From an uncultured Terriglobus sp. (GTDB taxonomy: Bacteria > Acidobacteriota > Terriglobia > Terriglobales > Acidobacteriaceae), in NCBI GenBank assembly GCA_937871605.1, contig CALMRM010000292.1:1880-15604 (forward strand): a stretch of DNA of 13,725 nucleotides, in the 5' to 3' direction. Shown piece by piece: positions 1 through 6,943 of the stretch. Every line of letters begins with the position of its first letter. The stretch's first letter is position 1. The position numbers were made by a program, and so were the translations under genes. The notes beneath the pieces are model-generated. The model saw only the letters and a program-made list of their open reading frames with translations, was not told where the DNA came from and searched no databases.

Positions 1-130
1 GCCGCGCCTGCATGGCACGCTCCTGCGCGCGCCGCAGCTTGGCAGCCGAAACCATCTTCATGGCCTTGGTAATCTGCCGCGTATTTTTTACGGAGCGGAT
101 GCGCCGCTTAAGATCGAGTACGTTTGCCAT
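1..130 (-). CDS. atpG: ATP synthase F1 gamma subunit, N-terminal fragment
   Basis: Only the first 43 codons are in the window; the rest lies beyond the left edge. The translation starts MANVLDLKRRIRSVKNT and continues through ITKAMKMVSAAKLRRAQ, the highly conserved N-terminal helix of the gamma subunit, which forms the central rotor stalk inside the alpha3beta3 head of F1. The ATG at 128-130 is well supported because the N-terminus matches the family directly. A GGAG lies about 17 bases upstream, which is farther than ideal for a ribosome binding site. The gene follows the small ORF at 154-321 by 23 bases and atpA by about 200 bases, all on the same strand, so it is very probably cotranscribed. 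In other bacteria atpD and atpC usually follow, but they would lie outside this window. Confidence 0.95.
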   Translation of the reverse strand, partial: MANVLDLKRRIRSVKNTRQITKAMKMVSAAKLRRAQERAMQAR

Positions 131-153
131 TCGCTAACTTCTACTTACTCCGG

Positions 154-321
154 TTAAGCACCTCGTCCAGAAGTCATAGCTTCCACACGGTTAAGTCCAG
201 AATCCATGGTCGCTTCGAAGCGATCAAGGGTTCGATTCAGTCGCCTGAAGGCACGACGATCAAGGATGATCTTGAGAACAGCTGCACTCGTTGGGATCAG
301 CGACAACAGCACTGCTCTCAT
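154..321 (-). CDS. Small 55-residue hypothetical protein between atpA and atpG
   Basis: This is a complete ATG-to-TAA reading frame of 55 codons in the gap between atpA and atpG, on the same strand. A purine-rich GGGGAG lies 6 bases before the ATG, directly after the atpA stop codon, and the stop lies 23 bases before the atpG start, so it fills the gap as a gene would. The predicted protein has a hydrophobic N-terminus (residues 3-20, broken by Pro10), a basic patch (DRRAFRRLNR, 21-30) and an amphipathic stretch (25-49) in which F25, L28, L32, F35, M39, L43 and V46 follow 3-4 heptad spacing. It could be a small membrane-associated protein with a short coiled coil. I recognise no family. Its codon use (CTT, CGA, GGA) is less GC-biased than its neighbours, which leaves open that it is a chance ORF. 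A role in ATP synthase assembly or regulation is only inferred from position. Confidence 0.55.
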   Translation of the reverse strand: MRAVLLSLIPTSAAVLKIILDRRAFRRLNRTLDRFEATMDSGLNRVEAMTSGRGA

Positions 322-333
322 CCCTTGCTCCCC

Positions 334-1881
<1,548 letters not shown>

Positions 1882-1941
1882 GTAGTCCTTATATCCCCGC
1901 TGCGCCGCCGCTGGCTGCGCGTTTCCACCGTTGCTACAAAC

Positions 1942-2481
1942 CTAGGCGTTCGCCAGGTGCTGCTTCATCTGTTCCAGCTGCCCGCGAACCGATCCATCGT
2001 ATACACGCGACTGCAGCTTGATGACCGCGCCACCCAGCAGGGCCGCATCTTCCGTCCAGCGCACGCGCACATCGCTGCCCGCCAACTCGCCTGCCTTCCA
2101 CTGCAGCAGGTTGCGCTCGTCCTGGCTGAGTGTCTTGGCCGAGGTGATTTCGACCTCGTGGATACCGCTTGCTTCGTCGGCCAGGACGCTGTACTCGGCA
2201 ACCACCTCGTGCAGGGCGCTGAGGCGTTCATGGTCCATGAGCACGGCGATGAAGTTGCGCACCGTGCCATCCATCCCGATGCGGCGGGCGATGGCATCCA
2301 GCACCTTCAACTTGTCCGTCTGCGCCAGTGAAGGATTCAGCAGAAATTCACGCAGTTCGCGGCTTTCGTTGAAGGTGCCTGCAAAGTCCGCAAGCTGCGC
2401 ACGCACTGCGTTGCTGTCCAAAGTACGGCTGGCAGCGACCTGCTGAAAGGCGCGCGCGTACCGCGATGCAAATGTCGCCAT
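1942..2481 (-). CDS. atpH: ATP synthase F1 delta subunit
   Basis: The 179-residue product matches the delta (OSCP-like) subunit, which sits on top of F1 and ties the alpha3beta3 head to the peripheral stalk made by the two b subunits. It begins MATFASRYARAFQQVA, the typical start of the N-terminal helical domain. Near the C-terminus it carries the delta signature LLGGAVIKLQSRVYDGS followed by VRGQLEQ. Length is normal for the family (about 175-185 residues). The ATG (2479-2481) directly abuts the atpF stop codon (2482-2484) with no spacer, which indicates translational coupling. The 60 bases between this gene and atpA hold only the atpA ribosome binding site and a GC-rich stretch. Confidence 0.96.
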   Translation of the reverse strand: MATFASRYARAFQQVAASRTLDSNAVRAQLADFAGTFNESRELREFLLNPSLAQTDKLKVLDAIARRIGMDGTVRNFIAVLMDHERLSALHEVVAEYSVLADEASGIHEVEITSAKTLSQDERNLLQWKAGELAGSDVRVRWTEDAALLGGAVIKLQSRVYDGSVRGQLEQMKQHLANA

Positions 2482-3192
2482 CTAGTTCTGGCTCCCTTCC
2501 GGGCGCAACCGGCTGGCAAAGCGCTCAATCAGCACGCGGTCATCGTCCGGCGTAATTTGCAACTGCGCAGCGGCACGGTCGATCGCGACGCCCGCGGCGT
2601 AGGCGCGCAACGAACGCTGTGCGGCGGCGCTGGCGGCGGCAATCTCCTGCTCTGCCGACTGCAGGATGCGCGCCTTCTCTTCTTCTGCCTGGATGTGGAG
2701 TTTTTGCTCCTCTTCCGCTCCGGCGCGGTCGCTCTCTGCGCGGAGTGCGGCAATTTCCGCGTCCAATGCGCTCATACGGGCTTCTACCGCGGTGAGGCGG
2801 GCTTTGGCTTCCTCGGTGGCGACGCGCGCCTCGACCATGTCTTTCTGGATGGTCTCACTGCGGCCGCGGAACGCCTTGGGCAGCGCTTTGGCGAGCGCGT
2901 ATAGCACGGCGGCGGCAAGTACCAGGAAGTTCAGCCACTGGAACGCAAGCACGGAGACTTCCGGGCTCATGCCGACGAGACCGCCTAGCTTGGTCACAGA
3001 GGTGGACGGCTTTTTTAGCTCTTCTGCCGGGTCCTTTTCCTCTGCGGCTTGCGGCGTGGACGCCGAACCTGTCGCCGTGGAAGCGGAGGCAGCGCCGCGA
3101 GTCCCAGCGGGCTTTTCCTGCGCATGCAGACCCGTCACGGGAAGTAGCAGGAGTACGCCCAGTATCAACGAAGTAAGAGGAGCTCGCTTCAT
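2482..3192 (-). CDS. atpF: ATP synthase F0 b subunit with N-terminal signal peptide
   Basis: The 236-residue product forms part of the peripheral stalk. Three parts are visible. Residues 1-24 look like a Sec signal peptide: MKR, then a leucine-rich core, ending LHA before QE. Residues 25-78 are a low-complexity Ala/Ser/Thr and charged linker. A single membrane segment (about 80-102, around WLNFLVLAAAVLYAL) leads into a long charged alpha-helical coiled coil (about 105-205). Classical b subunits are about 156 residues and start at the membrane segment, so the N-terminal 75 residues are extra; from general knowledge of acidobacterial genomes I believe this form recurs there, but I cannot check it here. 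Its start overlaps the stop of the upstream b' gene by four bases (ATGA, 3189-3192), and its stop touches the atpH start, so the three genes are tightly coupled. Confidence 0.93.
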   Translation of the reverse strand: MKRAPLTSLILGVLLLLPVTGLHAQEKPAGTRGAASASTATGSASTPQAAEEKDPAEELKKPSTSVTKLGGLVGMSPEVSVLAFQWLNFLVLAAAVLYALAKALPKAFRGRSETIQKDMVEARVATEEAKARLTAVEARMSALDAEIAALRAESDRAGAEEEQKLHIQAEEEKARILQSAEQEIAAASAAAQRSLRAYAAGVAIDRAAAQLQITPDDDRVLIERFASRLRPEGSQN

Positions 3193-3659
3193 TGCGACGC
3201 TCCCGCACCGGTGGCCTGGCGATGCGGCAAAATGGCCGCAATGACACTCGCCGTCAACGAAGCAGCACCGGCATCGAGCTGTGCCTTTGCCTCTGCACCG
3301 GAGCGCTCCACGGAGTCTCGCGCTGCATCAATGCGGCGTTGCGCTGCCTCCCGAGCCTCGCCGAGCGCCTTGTCGCGTGCCGCGGTAGCTGCCTTCTGGC
3401 GTGCCGCGCGGGCACCAAACATCTGGGCACGCGCTTCGCGGAGCCGCGCCTCGTACTGAGCCGTTTTTTCTTCCGCAGTGCGGATGGCGGCGTGCGCCTC
3501 GGCCATGGCACCGCCGGTGCGGGCATGCCGCTCTGCCAGTACCTTGTCCAGGGGACGGCGTACCAGCACCGCATAGGCGGCCAGCAGGATCACGAAAAAG
3601 ATCACTGTAGGCACAGAGCCGAGCAGCATTTCGCCGAGTTGATTCAGAATTGTCTGCAT
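3189..3659 (-). CDS. atpF': ATP synthase F0 second b-type (b') subunit
   Basis: The 156-residue product has an N-terminal membrane helix (about residues 12-34, around SVPTVIFFVILLAAYAVLV) followed by RRPLDKVLAERHART and a long Ala/Glu/Arg-rich coiled coil, the layout of an F0 b or b' subunit. It probably pairs with the signal-peptide b subunit encoded downstream to make a heterodimeric peripheral stalk. I chose the ATG at 3657-3659 because the product then has classical b length and starts MQTILNQLGEM. The frame is open further upstream to a TTG at 3786-3788, but that TTG is part of the promoter -35 element, so translation from there is unlikely. No strong ribosome binding site precedes the chosen start. 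This is the first gene of the operon as seen here; no atpB or atpE lies upstream, where instead a divergent ggt gene is found. Confidence 0.9.
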   Translation of the reverse strand: MQTILNQLGEMLLGSVPTVIFFVILLAAYAVLVRRPLDKVLAERHARTGGAMAEAHAAIRTAEEKTAQYEARLREARAQMFGARAARQKAATAARDKALGEAREAAQRRIDAARDSVERSGAEAKAQLDAGAASLTASVIAAILPHRQATGAGASQ

Positions 3660-3694
3660 TCGGGACCGTGAGGCCGCATCCCGGCAGGCCGTAC

Positions 3695-3720
3695 ACCCGG
3701 CTTGCAGAGCCCAACCGGGT
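3695..3720 (-). other. Inverted repeat in the atp operon leader
   Basis: ACCCGG at 3715-3720 (read on the minus strand) can pair with CCGGGT at 3695-3700, with a 14-base loop that may shorten by TT/AA pairing next to the stem. It would lie in the roughly 90-base leader between the predicted transcription start near 3752 and the b' start codon. It could influence translation of the operon, but GC-rich leaders form such stems by chance and there is no known motif here. Confidence 0.3.
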
Positions 3721-3758
3721 CGCAAATGGTGTGGCAAGGGGAGGCTGGCAACACCCTT

Positions 3759-3788
3759 GTTATACCAACCGGTGAAAGCATCGGTCAA
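3759..3788 (-). promoter_or_regulatory. Predicted sigma-70-type promoter of the atp operon
   Basis: On the minus strand a -35 box TTGACC (3783-3788) and a -10 box TATAAC (3759-3764) are separated by 18 bases. The match to the consensus is five of six in each half. Transcription would start near 3752, leaving a leader of about 93 bases before the b' start codon. It is the only strong promoter-like pair seen for the operon and lies in the 212-base gap between the divergent b' and ggt genes. Confidence 0.7.
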
Positions 3789-3871
3789 TGAAACGAGGTG
3801 CGCACCTGACGGGCAGTGGCGCGATATGCTGCAGAGGCTCCCTGCAACTACCCAGTAATTACAGAGGTTTC

Positions 3872-5650
3872 ATGACCTGCTCCAAAGCCGTTTCTGCATG
3901 GGCAGCCCTGCTGCCCCTTGCCGCCAACGCCGCGTGTGCGGCCCAAGCCGTGCCCACACCAGACCCGGTGCGCACCTCGCATGCCATGGTCGTAAGCATT
4001 CACCATGAAGCGACAGATGCCGGCGTTGCCATTCTGAAGCAGGGTGGCAACGCGGTGGATGCGGCGGTCGCCGTGGCGTTTGCCCTGCAGGTGGTGTATC
4101 CCCAGGCAGGCAACATTGGCGGTGGCGGCTTTATGCTCATCCGCCCCGGCCACACGCATGGCAGCAGGAAGCTGGGCGATGGCAAGCCGCACTTTTTGGA
4201 CTACCGGGAGAAGGCACCCGCTGCCGCCAGCCGGGACATGTACCTGGGTCCAGATGGCAACGTGGTCAAGGGCCTGAGCACCGCGGGCTACAAGGCCAGC
4301 GGTGTGCCCGGCACGGTAGCGGGCATGGTGTATGCGGAGCAGCACTTCGGCAGGCTCGGCCTGAAGGCGGTGCTGCAGCCCGCCATTCGCCTGGCGCGCG
4401 ACGGCTATACGCTGACCGCCGAGGTGGATGCATGGAACAGCAAGGCCCTCGCGCAGAATCCCGAAGGACGCCGCCTTTACCAGCGCGACGGCAACCTGTA
4501 CAAGGCAGGCGAACACTTCCAGCAGCCGGAACTGGCCGCCACCCTGGAGCGCATTGCCGCTGATCCGTCTGAGTTCTACCACGGCCGCATGGCCCAGCAG
4601 ATTGCCGACGAGATGCAGCGCGGCGGTGGCCTGATTACCGCGGCGGACATGGCCGCGTACGAGGTCAAGGACCGTGTGCCGCTCACGGGCAAGTATCACG
4701 GCTACACCATCTTGACCGCGCCACCACCCTCCTCCGGCGGCATCGTGCTGCAAGAGACGCTCAACATCCTGTCCGGCTACAAGCTGGCCAAGCTGGGCCC
4801 GGACCGCAGCCCGGAGCAGGTCCACCTGATCACCGAGGCCCTACGCCGCGCCTTTCTGGACCGTGCCGACTACTTGGGCGACCCGGACTTTGTGCAGATG
4901 CCTTTAAAGGAGATGGCGGACAAGCGTTACGCCAAGGCCTGGCGCGCCACCATCGATCCGGTAAACGCCACGCCTTCAAAAGAACTGGTCCGTCCGGCAG
5001 GCTTTATGCCGCCACCGCCCGCACAGGGCGAGCGCCGCGAGAGCACCCAAACGACACACTTCAGCGTGGTGGACGCCGACGGCAATGCCGTGAGCAACAC
5101 CTACACGCTCAACTTCTATTTCGGCTCGGGCGTCGTTATCCCCGGCCTCGGCTTTGCCATGAACGATGAGATGGACGACTTCACGAGCAAGGTCGGCGTG
5201 CCGAACGGCTTTGGCCTCATCCAGGGACCGGCGAATGCCATTGCACCGGGCAAGCGGCCGCTCTCGGCCATGTCCCCGACCATCGTCACGCGGCATGGCA
5301 AGCTGCGGCTGGTGCTGGGCTCGCCGGGCGGCCCCACCATCATCTCTACGGTGGCCAATGACCTGATCAGCGTGGTGGATAACAACCTGGACATTCAGCA
5401 GGCTGCCGACGCGCCCCGCTTTCATCACCAGTACCTGCCGGATGAACTGCAGGTCGAAAAGCGCTTTCCCGCTGCCACAGGAGACGCGCTCAAGGCCCAC
5501 GGCTACACGGTGAAGCGCTCTGGTGAGTTCGATGAGCACAACCCTGGCGTGTGGGGTGACAGCGAACTGATTGCCATCGATCCACACACCGGCGAACGCC
5601 TGGGCGGACACGACACCCGCAAAGCCTTTGGCAGCGCCAGCGGCTACTGA
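3872..5650 (+). CDS. ggt: Gamma-glutamyltransferase (glutathione hydrolase), exported
   Basis: The 592-residue precursor belongs to the N-terminal nucleophile hydrolases that cleave or transfer the gamma-glutamyl group of glutathione and similar peptides, normally in the periplasm. The start at 3872 is preferred because AGAGG lies 4 bases upstream and the first 26 residues look like a signal peptide (one Lys, then an Ala/Leu core, ending around ACA or AQA); an in-frame ATG at 3788 would add 28 residues with no export character. The autoprocessing site is Thr394 in TTHFSVVD, which would give chains of about 393 and 199 residues. Also visible are LDYRE (substrate Arg112), EMDDF (433-437), PLSAMSPT (463-470) and GSPGG (483-487). 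The lid-loop region is present. Escherichia coli has PLSSMSPT, so one of two active-site serines is Ala here, and the gating Tyr is replaced by Phe. The gene is transcribed away from the atp operon and is not followed closely by another gene. Confidence 0.95.
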   Translation: MTCSKAVSAWAALLPLAANAACAAQAVPTPDPVRTSHAMVVSIHHEATDAGVAILKQGGNAVDAAVAVAFALQVVYPQAGNIGGGGFMLIRPGHTHGSRKLGDGKPHFLDYREKAPAAASRDMYLGPDGNVVKGLSTAGYKASGVPGTVAGMVYAEQHFGRLGLKAVLQPAIRLARDGYTLTAEVDAWNSKALAQNPEGRRLYQRDGNLYKAGEHFQQPELAATLERIAADPSEFYHGRMAQQIADEMQRGGGLITAADMAAYEVKDRVPLTGKYHGYTILTAPPPSSGGIVLQETLNILSGYKLAKLGPDRSPEQVHLITEALRRAFLDRADYLGDPDFVQMPLKEMADKRYAKAWRATIDPVNATPSKELVRPAGFMPPPPAQGERRESTQTTHFSVVDADGNAVSNTYTLNFYFGSGVVIPGLGFAMNDEMDDFTSKVGVPNGFGLIQGPANAIAPGKRPLSAMSPTIVTRHGKLRLVLGSPGGPTIISTVANDLISVVDNNLDIQQAADAPRFHHQYLPDELQVEKRFPAATGDALKAHGYTVKRSGEFDEHNPGVWGDSELIAIDPHTGERLGGHDTRKAFGSASGY

Positions 5651-5670
5651 CGCACCCAGCCGCTTCACAT

Positions 5671-5692
5671 GCCCAGAGACTGCGATCTGGGC
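5671..5692 (+). other. Stem-loop just after ggt
   Basis: A perfect 7-base-pair stem (GCCCAGA at 5671-5677 and TCTGGGC at 5686-5692) with an 8-base loop lies 20 bases after the ggt stop codon. No T-run follows, so it is not a classical intrinsic terminator. It may stabilise the 3' end of the ggt message or be the first hairpin of the structured stretch that follows. Confidence 0.5.
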
Positions 5693-5709
5693 GACGAGTT
5701 CTCCCAAAG

Positions 5710-5844
5710 TGGAACAAATCGGTCAGGAAGGAGAGCGGTCCTAAGACCTTAGTAACTACACACAGGGTTGTTCCAGCGCGATATTGAGTGAGTAACACAG
5801 ACTTGGGAGAAGAGGGACCATGCACTGCATGGTCCCATTTTTTT
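5710..5844 (+). ncRNA. Candidate structured RNA (sRNA or ggt 3' UTR) ending at a terminator
   Basis: In the 374-base gap between ggt and xth, TGGAACAA (5710-5717) pairs perfectly with TTGTTCCA (5768-5775). Inside this outer stem, GGTC (5721-5724) and AGGA (5725-5728) can pair with TCCT (5739-5742) and GACC (5745-5748), with a two-base bulge; an alternative small hairpin is GGTC-CTAA-GACC (5737-5748). About 40 bases later comes a strong terminator (5814-5844). The order closed structure, spacer, terminator is what a free-standing small RNA looks like, and no ribosome binding site with a plausible protein is present. I could not identify a promoter and do not recognise a known RNA family. It may equally be the 3' untranslated region of ggt. 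Confidence 0.35.
5814..5844 (+). terminator. Strong intrinsic (rho-independent) terminator
   Basis: GGGACCATGC (5814-5823) and GCATGGTCCC (5827-5836) form a perfect 10-base-pair stem with a 3-base loop, followed by A and seven T residues (5838-5844). The T-run gives the plus-strand direction. It would end transcripts from ggt or from a small RNA in between, and separates them from xth. The rest of the gap to xth (5845-6024) holds nothing further that I can support. Confidence 0.9.
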
Positions 5845-6024
5845 GCTCCTGCAAACATCCAGCTGCCGCACGGGTCACTGAACCAGCACACAGGCAGGAT
5901 CATTGTCCATTTCAAAGCTCCCAATCACGCCGGGTCTTTCGCGTGGCAGGCAGGCGTGGATGGCAAGGTGCATCCAACAGGTTCGACCCGGGATGTACAC
6001 AGGCCGGCCTGAGGGTGTGTCCAC

Positions 6025-6804
6025 ATGATTGTTGCCAGCTGGAACGTAAACTCAATCAATGCCCGGCTTGAGCACGTGTCGCGCTTCCTGCAGGCGCAGT
6101 CACCCGATGTGTTGCTGCTGCAGGAGCTGAAGGGCACAGAGTTTCCCGCAGAGCACTTCCGTGCGCTGGGCTACCAGAGCGCGGCGGTCACGCAGAAGTC
6201 ATACAACGGCGTGGCCATTCTGTCGCGCCTGCCCCTGGAAACGGTCAGCACCGTCCTGCCCGGCGACGATGCCGACACCCACGCCCGCTTTCTGCAAGTG
6301 ATTGTGGACACGGCAGTTGGCGAGCGCATCCGGGTGGCAGGCATCTACCTGCCGAACGGCAATCCCACTGGCACGGACAAGTTCCTATACAAGCTCGCCT
6401 GGATGGATCGGCTGATCGCGCAGTTGGCCCTCTGGCGCGACGATCCTGTGCCGACGCTGATTGGAGGCGACTTCAACGTCATTCCGGAGGACATTGACTG
6501 CGACAAACCGGCGAACTGGGTAAAAGACGCGCTCTTCCAGCCGGAGACGCGGGAACGCTACCGCGCCATGCAGCGGCTTGGCTTTGCCGACGCCTTCCGC
6601 ACCCTGCACCCCGACGCCTCCGGCCAGTTCACCTACTGGGACTACTTTCGAGACGCGTTCAAACGGAACCGCGGCATTCGCATCGACCACTTCCTATTGT
6701 CACCCGCACTTTTGCCGCGACTTTCACGCTGTGAAATAGACCGTAACCCGCGGGCGGAGTTTCGGCCCTCGGATCACACGCCCATTCTGGTGGAACTTGC
6801 ATGA
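6025..6804 (+). CDS. xth: Exodeoxyribonuclease III (AP endonuclease)
   Basis: The 259-residue product is a cytoplasmic DNA repair enzyme of the exonuclease III/EEP fold; it cuts 5' of abasic sites and trims blocked 3' ends in base excision repair. All catalytic residues known from Escherichia coli ExoIII are in place: Asn7 in SWNVNSI, Glu34 in LLQELKG, Tyr108 in YLPNGN, Asp149 and Asn151 in GGDFNV, Asp221 in RIDHFLL, and Asp250-His251 in SDHTPI. Length is normal for the family. The ATG at 6025 is preceded by GAGGG with a 9-base spacing, and the protein starts at the first strand of the fold, so the start is secure. It stands alone downstream of the terminator at 5814-5844 and is convergent with ddl, 139 bases away. 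Confidence 0.96.
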   Translation: MIVASWNVNSINARLEHVSRFLQAQSPDVLLLQELKGTEFPAEHFRALGYQSAAVTQKSYNGVAILSRLPLETVSTVLPGDDADTHARFLQVIVDTAVGERIRVAGIYLPNGNPTGTDKFLYKLAWMDRLIAQLALWRDDPVPTLIGGDFNVIPEDIDCDKPANWVKDALFQPETRERYRAMQRLGFADAFRTLHPDASGQFTYWDYFRDAFKRNRGIRIDHFLLSPALLPRLSRCEIDRNPRAEFRPSDHTPILVELA

Positions 6805-6909
6805 AGGATGGTGCAACTTTTGGCGTGCATGTGACGGAATGACGCGTTTCTAGGCTGCGAAATGCCCGGGGAGGAGTGCACTTTGTGGTGATGCGTACGA
6901 TCAATAGGC

Positions 6910-6935
6910 GGGTAGAGTAACTACCCTCAGGTTAC
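6910..6935. other. Overlapping inverted repeats between convergent xth and ddl
   Basis: GGGTAG (6910-6915) and CTACCC (6921-6926) form a 6-base-pair stem with a 5-base loop. An alternative stem pairs GTAAC (6917-6921) with GTTAC (6931-6935); the two overlap and cannot form together. They lie just after the ddl stop and could act as a weak bidirectional terminator, but neither side has a T-run. The rest of the 139-base gap shows nothing clear apart from a GCACTTTGT word at 6878-6886 that recurs upstream of the acyltransferase gene. Confidence 0.35.
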
Positions 6936-6943
6936 CTGCAGAA

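Noticed and set aside
210..223. 14-base perfect palindrome TCGCTTCGAAGCGA
   Set aside because: It lies inside the small ORF, is near the number expected by chance in this window, and forms only a short stem.
3660..3788. N-terminal extension of the b' subunit to a TTG start
   Set aside because: The TTG is the first half of the -35 box TTGACC of the promoter that drives the gene, and the added 43 residues have no family character.
3788..3871. Earlier ATG for ggt giving a 620-residue protein
   Set aside because: It would place 28 non-hydrophobic residues ahead of the signal peptide, and the ATG at 3872 has a ribosome binding site.
3848..4825. 325-codon minus-strand open frame
   Set aside because: It is antisense to ggt, whose family identity is certain, and has no recognisable motif.
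5788..6012. 74-codon plus-strand open frame between ggt and xth
   Set aside because: It runs through the intrinsic terminator stem and T-run and has no ribosome binding site.
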